A stretch of DNA of 64,000 nucleotides from Streptococcus macedonicus ACA-DC 198 (GTDB taxonomy: Bacteria > Bacillota > Bacilli > Lactobacillales > Streptococcaceae): assembly GCA_000283635.1 (NCBI GenBank), contig HE613569.1, positions 1,141,501-1,205,500 on the forward strand, given 5' to 3'. Under the pieces are notes generated by a model. That model was not told where the DNA came from. It searched no databases and worked only from the letters and a program-made list of their open reading frames with translations. Positions 1 through 9,065 of this stretch are shown here, piece after piece; position 1 is the first letter of the stretch; every line of letters begins with the position of its first letter. Both the position numbers and the translations under genes were made by a program.

Positions 1-11
1 GCGATACTCTA

Positions 12-377
12 TTATTTAAGAGTAACTGAAGCTCCAGCTGCTTCAAGTTTTTCTTTGATTTCGTTAGCCTCTGCTTCTGAAGCACCTTCTTTGATAACTG
101 ATGGTGCGTTGTCAACGATAGCTTTAGCTTCTTTAAGACCTTCGCCTGTGATTTCACGAACAACTTTGATAACGCCAACTTTTTTGTCACCAGCAGCTGT
201 CAATTCAACGTCAAATGAATCTTTAGCAGCAGCAGTTTCAGCACCAGCTGCAGCTACAGCTACAGGAGCAGCTGCAGTTACACCAAATTCTTCTTCGATA
301 GCTTTTACAAGGTCGTTCAATTCAAGGATTGAAGCTTCTTTAATTTCAGCAATAATGTTTTCAATGTTCAATGCCAT
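12..377 (-). CDS. rplL: 50S ribosomal protein L7/L12
   Basis: Ribosomal stalk protein that recruits and stimulates translation GTPases. The 121-residue product has the family layout: an N-terminal dimerisation helix starting [12 protein letters not shown], an Ala-rich hinge at about residues 35-55, and a C-terminal domain with [13 protein letters not shown] and [13 protein letters not shown]. The frame is open five codons further upstream, but the ATG at 377 follows a strong GGAGG and matches the usual N-terminus, so I start there. It lies 79 bp downstream of rplJ and is almost certainly co-transcribed from the promoter and L10 leader upstream of rplJ. Its own terminator would lie left of the window. 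Confidence 0.97.
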   Translation of the reverse strand: MALNIENIIAEIKEASILELNDLVKAIEEEFGVTAAAPVAVAAAGAETAAAKDSFDVELTAAGDKKVGVIKVVREITGEGLKEAKAIVDNAPSVIKEGASEAEANEIKEKLEAAGASVTLK

Positions 378-456
378 TGTTATTTCCTCCAAATATGTTT
401 TTAATTTAATTAATTTTTATAGTAACACTAGGCTACTTGTTAAAGAGAGCTTAGAA

Positions 457-960
457 TTAAGCCACGTCTTCGTCTTTTGCTTCTGCCACAGCCTTGACAG
501 CGTATGCAACGTTGCGAACTGGTGCTTGAAGTACAGAAAGGAGCATAGATAGAAGTCCTTCGCGGTTTGGCAATGATGCAAGGGCAGCGATTTCTTCTTT
601 TGAAGATACAGAGCCTTCGATTGCTCCACCTTTGATTTCAAGTGCTTCAGCATCTTTAGCAAAGTCACTAAGAATTTTTGCTGGTGCAATAACATCTTCG
701 TTAGAGAAGGCTACTGCAGATGGTCCAACGAAAAGATCTTTCATTTCGTCAATACCTGCTTTTTCAGCTGCACGAGTCAAAATTGAATTTTTGATAACTT
801 TAAATTCAACACCGTTTTCACGAAGAGTACGGCGAAGAACTGTATCTTGTTCAACTGTAAGACCGCGTGAATCAACAACAACGATAGATGCAGCAGCTTT
901 CATTTTTTCAGCAACAGCATCAACTTGTTCAGCTTTTTTAGCAATAATTGCTTCACTCAT
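457..960 (-). CDS. rplJ: 50S ribosomal protein L10
   Basis: Base of the ribosomal stalk; it binds 23S rRNA and carries the L7/L12 dimers at its C-terminal helix. The 167-residue product begins [13 protein letters not shown] and contains the RGLTV and KNSI segments and a typical C-terminal helix ending near AVKAVAEAK. An AACGGAGG ribosome binding site precedes the ATG. It is first in the rplJ-rplL operon, directly behind an L10-type leader. In the family, the L10/L12 complex binds this leader to repress its own synthesis. Confidence 0.97.
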   Translation of the reverse strand: MSEAIIAKKAEQVDAVAEKMKAAASIVVVDSRGLTVEQDTVLRRTLRENGVEFKVIKNSILTRAAEKAGIDEMKDLFVGPSAVAFSNEDVIAPAKILSDFAKDAEALEIKGGAIEGSVSSKEEIAALASLPNREGLLSMLLSVLQAPVRNVAYAVKAVAEAKDEDVA

Positions 961-984
961 TAGTTTTACCTCCGTTATTATTTT

Positions 985-1125
985 TGGGCTAGGTACAAAA
1001 AAATTCGCACCTAAACCTAGACACGAAAGTACAAATACGTTATTTCATCATTACGTTTTGTGCCTCGGCAGGAATATTATGAGCACGGCTCCCCTGCTGT
1101 CTTAGGTCAGTTTCATTACGAAACC
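985..1125 (-). promoter_or_regulatory. Ribosomal protein L10 leader (autoregulatory mRNA structure)
   Basis: The roughly 140 nt between the rplJ promoter and its ribosome binding site are GC-richer than the flanks. They contain pairing segments typical of the Firmicute L10 leader: CAGCAGGGGAGCC opposite a CCUGCC-type arm, and a distal hairpin CTAGGTTTAGGTGCG / TGTACCTAG near 990-1020. Position and composition fit the known leader family. Exact pairing was not computed. Confidence 0.8.
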
Positions 1126-1131
1126 TTAATT

Positions 1132-1160
1132 ATTATATCTAACATTTCTCCTTGTGTCAA
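1132..1160 (-). promoter_or_regulatory. Sigma-A promoter of rplJ-rplL
   Basis: On the minus strand, TTGACA (1155-1160) and TATAAT (1132-1137) are separated by exactly 17 bp. Both hexamers are consensus. Transcription would start near 1125, at the 5' edge of the L10 leader. Confidence 0.85.
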
Positions 1161-1192
1161 CACTTTTTATAAAATATTTTATTTTGCCGCGT

Positions 1193-1821
1193 TGTAAAAT
1201 GAAGTGCAACAAAAAAGGCATGTTCGTCTGATATACTAGAATTCCCCAGCTCAGTATAGAAAGGCGATGAACATGTCCCAAACTCATTCTACCAAAAAGT
1301 CTCGTTATTCTCACTTATCGCGCTCTGAGCGAGGTGAAATTAGTGCCTATTTGAAGATGGGGAAAAAGCCTGCTGAGATTGCCCGTCTATTAGGGTGAAA
1401 TCGTTCGACAATTACCCGTGAGATTAAGCGTGGCACAGTAACACAAGTCCAAAATAAAAATGGAAAACAAATTTATTATCAAACCTATTTCGCTGACAGT
1501 GGTCAACGTATCTATGAAGAAAATCGGAAAAAGAGTACCTACCTGAAATTGGAGCAGTGCTCTCCGACTTTCTTTGAAAAACTAGATAAGGCTGTTAAAT
1601 CCAATGTTCGCCGACATAGTGTAGATACGTTTGTTCACGAATACAAAGAGGAACAGCCAACAGAAACCATTCCTTCAACGAAGACATTATATCGAAGCTA
1701 TCAACGAGAGACCTAGACGACTTCATCATTAAAAGACTGCAAAATTTCTGTTTGGGCTAGCCCAAACAACCTAACAATGGAATTCTAGCCTATTCAAGAA
1801 CTTGTTGCACTTGACTTGACA
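1193..1821 (+). mobile_element. Decayed IS30-family insertion sequence with both terminal repeats
   Basis: The left end TGTAAAATGAAGTGCAACAA (1193-1212) is matched in inverted orientation by 1802-1821 at 16 of 20 positions. Between them lies a broken IS30-type transposase frame. The remnant is about 629 bp, against roughly 1.0-1.2 kb for intact relatives, so an internal part is missing. It sits between the rplJ and clpL promoter regions. I found no clear target-site duplication. Confidence 0.8.
1273..1760 (+). pseudogene. IS30-family transposase, N-terminal remnant
   Basis: Reading from the ATG at 1273 gives MSQTHSTKKSRYSHLS, then the helix-turn-helix stretch RSERGEISAYLKMGKKPAEIARLLG, which is the N-terminal DNA-binding region of IS30-type transposases. 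An in-frame TGA at 1396-1398 interrupts it and the same frame continues with NRSTITREIKRG. A later frame change near 1700 is needed to recover DLDDFIIKRL before homology ends. The catalytic DDE domain is missing. The element is therefore immobile unless a transposase acts in trans. Confidence 0.85.
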
Positions 1822-1960
1822 ATGTTCTTTTTTTCATTTCTTTTCATGTTTTTAAATATCCTTTAAAGATAGGAAAGTTCAAAAACAGATTATAGTATCG
1901 GTTTAGTTTTGTATAAAACGCTTTCTTTTTAAAAAAATCAGATTTTTTGCATATAAATAT

Positions 1961-1989
1961 TTGACTTTTGCTAAAAAATAGTATATTAT
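1961..1989 (+). promoter_or_regulatory. Promoter of clpL
   Basis: TTGACT (1961-1966) and TATTAT (1984-1989) are 17 bp apart. The predicted start near 1996 gives a leader of about 148 nt. I looked for the tandem heptads of a CtsR operator and saw only a weak partial match overlapping the -35 box, so control by CtsR is not supported by eye. Confidence 0.65.
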
Positions 1990-2001
1990 AGTATCGGAGG
2001 A

Positions 2002-2096
2002 TGATTGATAGGAACAATTAAGAAATCTCTTTAAATACGACCTCTCTACTACGATTTGTAAAGAGTAAAGAGATTTAAACTTCCAGGTACTCAATC
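2002..2096 (+). promoter_or_regulatory. Structured 5' leader of clpL
   Basis: The leader holds nested inverted repeats. An 11-bp perfect stem pairs AAATCTCTTTA (2023-2033) with TAAAGAGATTT (2066-2076). GGAA/TTCC (near 2011 and 2081) and GATTGA/TCAATC (near 2003 and 2091) flank it outside. The ribosome binding site AGAGG (about 2131) lies downstream of the structure. This may stabilise the transcript or regulate it; the sequence does not say which. Confidence 0.5.
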
Positions 2097-2143
2097 GTAC
2101 AATAGTATCATTTTAAAAATATGATTGAAAAGAGGTAATATTT

Positions 2144-4252
2144 ATGGCAAATAATAATTTTTACGGAAGAGATCCTTTTGGAGATATGGATGACATTTTT
2201 AATAGACTTATGGCTAACATGGGCGGCTACAATTCAGAAAACAGACGCTATTTGATTAATGGGCGCGAAGTTACTCCTGAAGAATTTGCACAATATCGCC
2301 AAACAGGTAAGCTCCCTGGAAACGCGGAATACCAAGAAGGGGCGCCTACTTCTGCTCCTAAAGAAGATGGCATCTTGGCAAAATTAGGAACAAACTTGAC
2401 CGAACGCGCACGCGCTAACGAACTCGACCCTGTTATTGGACGTAACAAAGAAATCCAAGAAACTGCTGAAGTCTTGTCACGTCGTACCAAAAACAATGCT
2501 GTCCTTGTGGGGGATGCAGGTGTTGGTAAAACAGCCGTTGTCGAAGGATTAGCGCAAGCTATTGTCAATGGTGATGTGCCAGCAGCTATCAAAAATAAAG
2601 AAATTATTTCTATTGATATTTCTGGTCTTGAAGCTGGCACACAATATCGTGGTGCTTTTGAAGAAAATATCCAAAACCTTATCAAAGAAGTTAAAGACGC
2701 TGGTAATATCATTCTCTTCTTTGATGAAATCCACCAAGTTTTAGGCGCAGGGTCAACTGGTGGCGACTCTGGTTCGAAAGGTTTAGCTGACATTCTCAAA
2801 CCTGCACTTTCTCGTGGCGAATTGACCGTTATCGGTGCAACAACTCAAGATGAATATCGTAATACTATTTTGAAGAATGCTGCGCTTGCTCGCCGTTTCA
2901 ACGAAGTCAAAGTAAATGCTCCTTCTGCTCAAGATACCTTTAATATTTTAATGGGAATTCGTGATTTATATGAAAAACACCACAACGTTATTCTCCCTGA
3001 TGATGTGTTAAAAGCCGCTGTTGATCTTTCAATTCAATATATCCCACAACGTAGTTTACCAGATAAAGCTATTGACTTGATTGATATGACTGCTGCTCAT
3101 TTGGCTGCTCAACATCCTGTAACTGATGTCAAATCTCTTGAAAAGGAAATTGCAGAGCAAAAAGAAAAACAAGAAAATGCTGTAGCTAATGAAGATTACG
3201 AAGCAGCTCTCAAGGCCAAGGCTCGTATCGAAGAATTGCAAAAACAAATTGACAACCATACGGAAGGGCAAAAAGTTACAGCTACCGTTAATGATGTGGC
3301 AGAATCTGTTGAACGATTAACTGGTATTCCTGTGTCAAATATGGGAGCAAGTGATATTGAACGCTTGAAAGATTTAGCTAGCCGTTTGAAAAGTAAAGTC
3401 ATCGGACAAGATGAGGCTGTTGAAGTCGTCGCACGTGCCATTCGTCGTAACCGTGCTGGTTTTGATGAAGGTAATCGACCAATTGGTAGTTTCCTCTTTG
3501 TCGGTCCTACCGGTGTTGGTAAGACAGAGCTTGCTAAACAATTAGCCCTTGATATGTTCGGCTCAAAAGATGCTATTATCCGCCTTGACATGTCTGAATA
3601 CTCTGATCGCACAGCCGTTTCTAAATTAATCGGTACAACCGCTGGTTATGTTGGCTACGACGACAATAGCAACACGCTTACTGAACGTATTCGTCGTAAC
3701 CCATACTCAATTGTTCTTCTTGATGAAATTGAAAAAGCTGACCCTCAAGTCATCACACTTCTTCTCCAAGTTTTAGATGATGGTCGTTTGACAGACGGTC
3801 AAGGTAATACGATTAACTTTAAGAATACCATCATCATTGCTACCTCTAATGCTGGATTCGGCAACGAAGCTTTGACTGGTCAAGATGATAAAGATAAGAA
3901 AATTATGGATCGTATCGCTCCATACTTCCGCCCAGAATTTCTTAACCGTTTCGACGGTATTATCGAATTCTCTCACTTGACTAAAGAAGATTTGAAACAC
4001 ATTGTTGACTTAATGCTTGACGAAGTTAACAAGACCATTGCCAAGAAAGGCATTGATTTGGTGGTTAGTGATGCTGCTAAACAACACCTTATCGAAGAAG
4101 GTTATGATGAAGCTATGGGCGCTCGACCACTCCGCCGTGTCGTTGAACGAGAAATCCGCGATAAAATCACTGATTTCTACCTCGATCACCCAGATGTTAA
4201 ACACCTTAAAGCTGACATGGTTGACGGAAAACTAGTCATCGGCGAAAAATAA
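2144..4252 (+). CDS. clpL: Clp-family AAA+ chaperone ClpL
   Basis: HSP100-type unfoldase and disaggregase of streptococci and lactobacilli that lacks a ClpP-docking role in most reports. The 702-residue product begins [17 protein letters not shown], the characteristic short ClpL N-terminus in place of a ClpC/ClpA N-domain. It has two AAA+ modules: Walker A GDAGVGKT at about 123-130 with FFDEIH downstream, and GPTGVGKT at about 454-461 with LLDEIEKA. A middle region rich in Glu and Lys (about 325-375) looks like a short coiled coil. It is a single-gene unit with its own promoter, long leader and a downstream terminator. Known members contribute to heat and acid tolerance. Confidence 0.95.
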   Translation: MANNNFYGRDPFGDMDDIFNRLMANMGGYNSENRRYLINGREVTPEEFAQYRQTGKLPGNAEYQEGAPTSAPKEDGILAKLGTNLTERARANELDPVIGRNKEIQETAEVLSRRTKNNAVLVGDAGVGKTAVVEGLAQAIVNGDVPAAIKNKEIISIDISGLEAGTQYRGAFEENIQNLIKEVKDAGNIILFFDEIHQVLGAGSTGGDSGSKGLADILKPALSRGELTVIGATTQDEYRNTILKNAALARRFNEVKVNAPSAQDTFNILMGIRDLYEKHHNVILPDDVLKAAVDLSIQYIPQRSLPDKAIDLIDMTAAHLAAQHPVTDVKSLEKEIAEQKEKQENAVANEDYEAALKAKARIEELQKQIDNHTEGQKVTATVNDVAESVERLTGIPVSNMGASDIERLKDLASRLKSKVIGQDEAVEVVARAIRRNRAGFDEGNRPIGSFLFVGPTGVGKTELAKQLALDMFGSKDAIIRLDMSEYSDRTAVSKLIGTTAGYVGYDDNSNTLTERIRRNPYSIVLLDEIEKADPQVITLLLQVLDDGRLTDGQGNTINFKNTIIIATSNAGFGNEALTGQDDKDKKIMDRIAPYFRPEFLNRFDGIIEFSHLTKEDLKHIVDLMLDEVNKTIAKKGIDLVVSDAAKQHLIEEGYDEAMGARPLRRVVEREIRDKITDFYLDHPDVKHLKADMVDGKLVIGEK

Positions 4253-4276
4253 TTACTATTTTGAAACACTCCTAAT

Positions 4277-4305
4277 AAGCTCAACTCATAGAAGTTGGGC
4301 TTTTT
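4277..4305 (+). terminator. Terminator of clpL
   Basis: AGCTCAACT (from 4278) pairs with AGTTGGGCT across a short loop and is followed by TTTTT. It lies 25 bp after the clpL stop codon. Confidence 0.8.
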
Positions 4306-4350
4306 CTATGGTATTTTGATAAAATAGAATAACTAAAAAAGTTTACAAAG

Positions 4351-5007
4351 GATAATGATATACAACTCACACTTTATAATCCTTATCAAAAAATGCTAAC
4401 ACATATGGGAGCAACGAATTGGTAGCCTGCTGATTCCAAGCAACAAATTATCATTGAGGCTATTCTCATTTAAAACACGACTGAATTAAATGCTACTAGG
4501 GCGTCATAACTTATCAGAGAAGCTAGCAAATATGATTTGCAAGTTCTGGTGAGTATGCCTAAAGAAAACTTAGAAGAACTTGTCCGCCCTGCTGGTTTTA
4601 TGAAAAATAAAAGCAAGGCTATTCAAGAAGTGGCTAGTTGGTATTTGGCGCATGAGGAAAATCCTACAAAAATTGTTCAACAATATGGTAGCTCACTGCG
4701 AAAAGTCTTATTGTCTTTGCACGGTGTTGGACCAGAAACTGCTGATGTTCGCATGGCTTATATCTTTGACCAACCGCAATTTATCGCTGATAGATACGCT
4801 CGTACATTATTTACACAATTAGGAATTAATGATTTAACTGACTATAACAGCTTAGCAATGTTGCTTGCAGAACTTCCGCAACCATTTACCTTTGCGGATG
4901 CACAAGAATTCCACGGATTAATTGATGAATTTGGCAAACAATATTTTCATCCTGTCGAGGACTTTCAGAAAAGTTTTCTGGCAGGCGACCAGTTGATTTT
5001 GAAATAA
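4351..5007 (+). pseudogene. Endonuclease III-like (HhH-GPD) DNA glycosylase, broken
   Basis: The open part from about 4537 encodes a recognisable HhH-GPD protein: the LLSLHGVGPETADVRMAYIF segment is the helix-hairpin-helix, followed by the RYARTLFTQLG helix and a normal C-terminus. The N-terminal third is readable in the same frame (LYNPYQKMLTHMGATNW, then PADSKQQIIIEAILI, then NTTELNATRAS) but is cut by in-frame stops at about 4423, 4471 and 4507, and lacks a usable in-frame start. An initiation at TTG 4537 would omit the first helices. I call it a pseudogene. It lies alone between clpL and the DUF1275 gene. Confidence 0.75.
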
Positions 5008-5051
5008 GTGTCTTTTTTTCTAAAAATGAGCTAGTTAGCTATTTGAGAGAG

Positions 5052-5060
5052 TGCTACAAT
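5052..5060 (+). promoter_or_regulatory. Extended -10 promoter of the DUF1275 gene
   Basis: TG-C-TACAAT at 5052-5060 is a good extended -10 element, about 38 bp upstream of the chosen GTG start. No convincing -35 hexamer accompanies it. Confidence 0.45.
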
Positions 5061-5097
5061 AAAAGTATTGAGCTTATTGTAGAAAGAAGAAAATGAT

Positions 5098-5742
5098 GTG
5101 AACGAATTAGAATATATGCCCCAAAACAGTCGCTTTGAAGCTATTTTACTTGGCTTTTTGGGAGGCGCTTTAGATGTCTATTGTCAAATACAATTCGACA
5201 CCTTGGTCGCAACTCAGACTGGTAATATTCTTTTTCTAATCGCCGATATTAGTCATAGTCCATTGCAGCGAACGCTGATTCGCTTGTTTTCTGTTCTTTT
5301 CTTCTCGATTGGTTTCATGTTTGGTTTGCATGTGCGTGCCAATGCCAAAACAGCCTTTTGGAGAGTTTATGCTCTGCTACTGTTGTTGATTGTCACAATG
5401 ATTTTACCACTATTGCCATATATTCGTTTACTTTGGGTTGTCTTGCTGGCACTAGCAACTGAGCTATTAACCTTGACATTTTCAGGTAGTCAGATTGAAT
5501 CACACTCTTATTCTATTCTGATGACGTCTGGGAATTACCGTAAAATGATAACAGCTTGGCATCAGTATTTTAATGCTGATGAAAAAACGTGTGCTATGAA
5601 GCGCCAAGCTATCAATTACTCCCTTGTTGTTATTAGTTCTGTCATCGGCGCTATCACAACAGCTATTTTATATCATTTTACACATGAAAAAACTATCTGG
5701 ATAGTAACGCTAAATCTCGCTTGCATTATCTACCATTATTAA
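5098..5742 (+). CDS. YoaK/DUF1275-family membrane protein
   Basis: Integral membrane protein of unknown biochemical role. The 214-residue product has about six hydrophobic segments and the family signature LGFLGGALDVYCQIQFDTLVATQTGNILFL near the N-terminus. The start is uncertain: GTG at 5098 follows an AGAAAGAAG stretch, and the next ATG is six codons on. The last residues read ACIIYHY, unusual for the family. A one-base shift near 5725 would extend the protein with LPLLSVFVRYRLQ, so a late frameshift is possible. It is transcribed alone and converges on mmuM. Confidence 0.8.
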   Translation: MNELEYMPQNSRFEAILLGFLGGALDVYCQIQFDTLVATQTGNILFLIADISHSPLQRTLIRLFSVLFFSIGFMFGLHVRANAKTAFWRVYALLLLLIVTMILPLLPYIRLLWVVLLALATELLTLTFSGSQIESHSYSILMTSGNYRKMITAWHQYFNADEKTCAMKRQAINYSLVVISSVIGAITTAILYHFTHEKTIWIVTLNLACIIYHY

Positions 5743-5788
5743 GTGTCTTTGTCCGCTATCGCTTGCAAGCTTGTAATATTTGATATTA

Positions 5789-5817
5789 AAAAGGTCAGGA
5801 AATTATCTTGACCTTTT
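5789..5817. terminator. Bidirectional terminator between the DUF1275 gene and mmuM
   Basis: AAAAGGTCA (5789-5797) pairs with TGACCTTTT (5809-5817). A/T tracts on both sides let it serve both converging genes. Confidence 0.75.
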
Positions 5818-5826
5818 GTTATGTTA

Positions 5827-6774
5827 TTATTCTCGAAAGGCTTGGGCTAGACATGCGATATCTTTTGGGCTTGTACGACAGCAACCGCCGACTATTTTTG
5901 CGCCTAATTGGTGCCAAGCTCTGCTATTTTCAAGAAGAGTGTGTGAATTATCTGGTATGGATTTCCAAGTTTGTGTTGCACCATCGTAAATCTCGCCAGA
6001 ATTTGGATAGGTCACCAAAGGCTTGGGCGAAACCGTTCGAATCCGTTTTAACAAGCCAGAAATAACGGCAGGGCTACTGCAATTGATGCCAAAAGCCAAA
6101 ATTTGCGGGCTTTGTTCACACAGATCCGCTACTTCTTCAATCGGCGTTCCGTCCGAAATATGTTTATCATCCTGTGCCGTAAAAGAAATGTAGGCTTCTG
6201 TTTGTGGAAATTCTGTCGCCAATAAATCAAGCAAAGCTTTAGCTTCAGCAACATTAGGAATCGTTTCAATTCCTAAAAAATCACTTCCAGCAGACAGTAA
6301 AGCTTGAATGCGTGGGCGGTGAAATACCTGATATTCTTCTTGCGTCTGCTGATAATTGCCATTATATTCAGAGCCGTCAGCTAAGTAAGCTGCATAAGGT
6401 CCGACATCCCCAGAAATCAAGGGATAAGGGCGTTTTTTCTTTGCCTCATCAGATAAACCATTCCAAAAATTATCTCGTGCTTCTCTAGCTAAAGTCACTG
6501 TCAAAGAAATAATATCCAACGCTTCTTTTTCAGATAAACCAAAATCCTCTAACCCTTGAACAGTCGCTTGATAACTAGAAGTTGTTAAAATATCAGCACC
6601 AGAACGTAAATACACATCATGCAAATCTTGGATAACGCTTGGATTTTCTAATAAATATTTAGCAGACCAAAGTTTGCCCGAAACGTCATAACCACGCTTC
6701 TCAAGCTCAGTTCCCAAAGCACCGTCTAAAATCACATAATCTTGACTGGCTAGCAATTCTTTAAATGTTCCCAT
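5827..6774 (-). CDS. mmuM: Homocysteine S-methyltransferase
   Basis: Transfers a methyl group from S-methylmethionine (or S-adenosylmethionine) to homocysteine, giving methionine. The 315-residue product has the zinc-binding signature GGCCRTSP near residue 298, a second Cys in FGINCSS near 230, and the DGALGTELEKRG opening of the family. It lies 12 bp downstream of mmuP in one transcription unit, so permease and enzyme together import and use S-methylmethionine. It ends at a terminator shared with the converging DUF1275 gene. Confidence 0.95.
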   Translation of the reverse strand: MGTFKELLASQDYVILDGALGTELEKRGYDVSGKLWSAKYLLENPSVIQDLHDVYLRSGADILTTSSYQATVQGLEDFGLSEKEALDIISLTVTLAREARDNFWNGLSDEAKKKRPYPLISGDVGPYAAYLADGSEYNGNYQQTQEEYQVFHRPRIQALLSAGSDFLGIETIPNVAEAKALLDLLATEFPQTEAYISFTAQDDKHISDGTPIEEVADLCEQSPQILAFGINCSSPAVISGLLKRIRTVSPKPLVTYPNSGEIYDGATQTWKSIPDNSHTLLENSRAWHQLGAKIVGGCCRTSPKDIACLAQAFRE

Positions 6775-6786
6775 AGTAAATCCCTT

Positions 6787-8163
6787 CTACCACTTCTTAT
6801 AACGCAAATAATGGTAAACATAACACAAAATGACAAATGGAATCCCAAAATACAAGCCTGCACGCTGCGAAGCATCCCAAACAATTCCGATAATCGAAAT
6901 CACCAAAAGAATAATGGTAATATAAGGCAAAACTGGTGTAAAAGGCGTTTGATAAGACAATTCATCAAGAGAATGTTCTTTCAAAAATGCCTTGCGAAAA
7001 TTAATTTGTGCCATTGGAATGGATAACCAAACAACCACAACCGCAAAACCTGCAATCGATACCAAGGCAAGATAAACCGTATCTGCCGCATAAATACTTG
7101 AAAATAGTGACAAGACCGCACCCGCCATCGACAACATAAGAGCACGCATTGGGACACCGTGTTCATTGATTTTGACGACCTTTTTTGACAACATTCCTTC
7201 GTTTGCCAAAGACCAAAGCATACGGCTAGAAGCATAAAGTCCTGAATTTCCCGCCGATAAAATCGCTGTTAAAATGACAAAATTCATAATATCTGCAGCA
7301 AAAGGAATTCCCATTTTATCAAATACATCAACAAATGGCGCTGTCGAAACCCCAGCTTCCTTCATTGGTAATAGCGAAGCGAGAACCACGATTGTCAAAA
7401 CAAAGAAAATCACTAGACGACCAATCGTTGTTTTGATTGCCTTAGGCACAGCTTCTTTTGGATTGTCTGTTTCACCAGCTGCAATACCGATTAGCTCTGT
7501 CCCAGAAAAGGCATAATTAACCGCCAACATGACAGAAATAACAGCTGTAATTCCCTTTGGAAAAGCACCGTTTGCCGTTAAATTCGTAAAAAGAATTGCT
7601 TTATGTTCTCCGTCAAATGAGACTAAACCAAGCATCGCTCCCAGCCCCAAAATAATGAAAATAATAATCGCAATTACCTTGATTGAGGCGAAGAAAGATT
7701 CTGCTTCAGCAAAACTGCGCACGCTTAGAGCGTTAATCGCAAAAATAATCACCGCAAATAAAGTCGCAAAAAACCACGTTGGTACGTTTGGAAACCAGCG
7801 TCCCATTAGCATAGCCGCACCGAGGAATTCTGTCCCTAGCGCAACCGTCCAACAAATCCAGTATAGCCAAGCAACTGTAAAACCTGTCCCAGAGCTAATA
7901 AATCTTGTGGCATAAGTGTGAAACGAACCTGTAACTGGCATAGCAACAGCTAATTCACCCAAAGATAACATGACGAGATAAACAACCACTGCTCCCACTA
8001 GATAAGAAAAAACAGCTCCCAACGGTCCAGCTTGAGCGATAGTATAGCCCGAACTTAAAAACAAACCTGTACCTATCACACCGCCAAGTGACAACATAAA
8101 TAAATGACGACTGGTCATTTTTCGCTGAAACTGACCTTCGTTTTCAAAATTATGATTTTCCAT
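6787..8163 (-). CDS. mmuP: S-methylmethionine/amino acid permease
   Basis: APC-superfamily transporter of 458 residues with about 12 hydrophobic segments and the conserved LGGVIGTGLFLSSGYTI opening and GTELIGIAAGE motif of amino acid permeases. Family members move many amino acids. The assignment to S-methylmethionine rests on the mmuM partner directly downstream and on the methionine-type operator upstream. A possible extended -10 (TG-C-TATCAT, about 8191-8199) precedes it. Confidence is high for the permease class, somewhat lower for the substrate. Confidence 0.9.
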   Translation of the reverse strand: MENHNFENEGQFQRKMTSRHLFMLSLGGVIGTGLFLSSGYTIAQAGPLGAVFSYLVGAVVVYLVMLSLGELAVAMPVTGSFHTYATRFISSGTGFTVAWLYWICWTVALGTEFLGAAMLMGRWFPNVPTWFFATLFAVIIFAINALSVRSFAEAESFFASIKVIAIIIFIILGLGAMLGLVSFDGEHKAILFTNLTANGAFPKGITAVISVMLAVNYAFSGTELIGIAAGETDNPKEAVPKAIKTTIGRLVIFFVLTIVVLASLLPMKEAGVSTAPFVDVFDKMGIPFAADIMNFVILTAILSAGNSGLYASSRMLWSLANEGMLSKKVVKINEHGVPMRALMLSMAGAVLSLFSSIYAADTVYLALVSIAGFAVVVVWLSIPMAQINFRKAFLKEHSLDELSYQTPFTPVLPYITIILLVISIIGIVWDASQRAGLYFGIPFVILCYVYHYLRYKKW

Positions 8164-8240
8164 ATAACCCTCTCAATTTTTAATACGTTTATGATAGCAC
8201 AAGATTTTGAAAAATGATAATAGTCATTATCTATCAATTT

Positions 8241-8257
8241 ATTAGTTAAAAACTATA
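8241..8257 (-). promoter_or_regulatory. Candidate MetR/MtaR box upstream of mmuP
   Basis: ATTAGTTAAAAACTATA is an interrupted palindrome (TAGTT / AACTA with a 3-bp spacer). It closely resembles the streptococcal methionine box TATAGTT-TNA-AACTATA described for MtaR/MetR LysR-type regulators. It lies about 45 bp upstream of the likely -10 region of mmuP. The rest of the gap to 8433 shows nothing I can name. Confidence 0.65.
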
Positions 8258-8433
8258 ACAAAAAACTGAAACAAAAGTGTTCAGCTTCTTTGCTTGTGTC
8301 ATTATAATTCCAAGACTCAATACAATCTGGATTGTTGAAGGTCTCTGTCAAAAAATATAAAAGCAATGATTGTCAACTTTAGAGAACTTAAAATTTCCCA
8401 TACGCATACAAATTTGCATCCACATAGAACAAA

Positions 8434-8460
8434 CAAAAAAGACTGGAGACCCAGCCTTTT
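8434..8460 (-). terminator. Terminator of the ysxC transcription unit
   Basis: On the minus strand GGCTGG pairs with CCAGTC (one G-U pair) around a 4-nt loop and is followed by a T6 run. It begins right after the ysxC stop. Confidence 0.75.
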
Positions 8461-8461
8461 A

Positions 8462-9055
8462 TCACAATTTATCTAAAATACTATCCCAAGATTCTTCTAA
8501 ACCTGTGCGGTCAACGGATGAAAAGATAATAAATTTATCTGAATTATCAAAGTTTAATTTCTTTTTCATTGCTGATTCATGCTTGTTCCATTTACCACGA
8601 GGAATCTTGTCAGCTTTTGTGGCAACAACAATAACAGGAATTTCATAATATTTTAGGAAGTCGTACATTTGAACGTCATCAGCACTTGGGTCATGACGAA
8701 AATCAACCAAGCTGACAACGGCACGCAAATTATCACGACTTACCAAGTATTCTTCAATCATCTTGCCCCATTTGGCGCGTTCTGATTTAGAAACTTTGGC
8801 ATAGCCATAACCAGGCACATCAACAAAGCGCAATTTATCATCAATATTATAGAAATTAAGCAATTGTGTTTTTCCTGGCTTACTAGATGTACGAGCTAGA
8901 TTTTTACGCCCTAAAAGGGTATTGATAAAGCTCGACTTTCCAACATTTGAACGCCCAGCAAGCGCAATTTCTGGTAAATCATCTTGCGGATAATGGGATT
9001 TATTGGCTGCGCTCAACAGAAGCGAAGCGTTTTGGGTATTTAAATACTCAGTCAT
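8462..9055 (-). CDS. ysxC: Ribosome biogenesis GTPase YsxC/EngB
   Basis: TrmE-Era-EngA-type small GTPase needed for 50S subunit assembly. The 197-residue product contains G1 [10 protein letters not shown]3 DVPGYG and G4 ATKADK in order, with the [10 protein letters not shown] switch I segment typical of EngB. I start at the ATG at 9055 (MTEYLNTQN), which follows AAGGAGC; the frame is open 16 codons further upstream but that part overlaps clpX. It is ten bases behind clpX, and the two genes form the end of the thyA-folA-clpX block. Confidence 0.95.
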   Translation of the reverse strand: MTEYLNTQNASLLLSAANKSHYPQDDLPEIALAGRSNVGKSSFINTLLGRKNLARTSSKPGKTQLLNFYNIDDKLRFVDVPGYGYAKVSKSERAKWGKMIEEYLVSRDNLRAVVSLVDFRHDPSADDVQMYDFLKYYEIPVIVVATKADKIPRGKWNKHESAMKKKLNFDNSDKFIIFSSVDRTGLEESWDSILDKL

Positions 9056-9065
9056 CGTCAGCTCC

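Noticed and set aside
55..552. Long open frame on the plus strand opposite rplL and rplJ
   Set aside because: Antisense to two ribosomal protein genes; Ala/Ser-rich shadow of their codon use with no binding site.
1126..1314. 62-codon frame on the minus strand across the rplJ promoter and IS end
   Set aside because: No binding site, overlaps promoter and terminal repeat; chance frame.
1940..1980. Possible CtsR operator upstream of clpL
   Set aside because: Only one degenerate heptad (TTTGACT) is visible; the tandem arrangement is missing.
8260..8433. Possible T-box or S-box riboswitch before mmuP
   Set aside because: No T-box sequence, specifier hairpin or terminator of that type; the methionine-type dyad explains control better.
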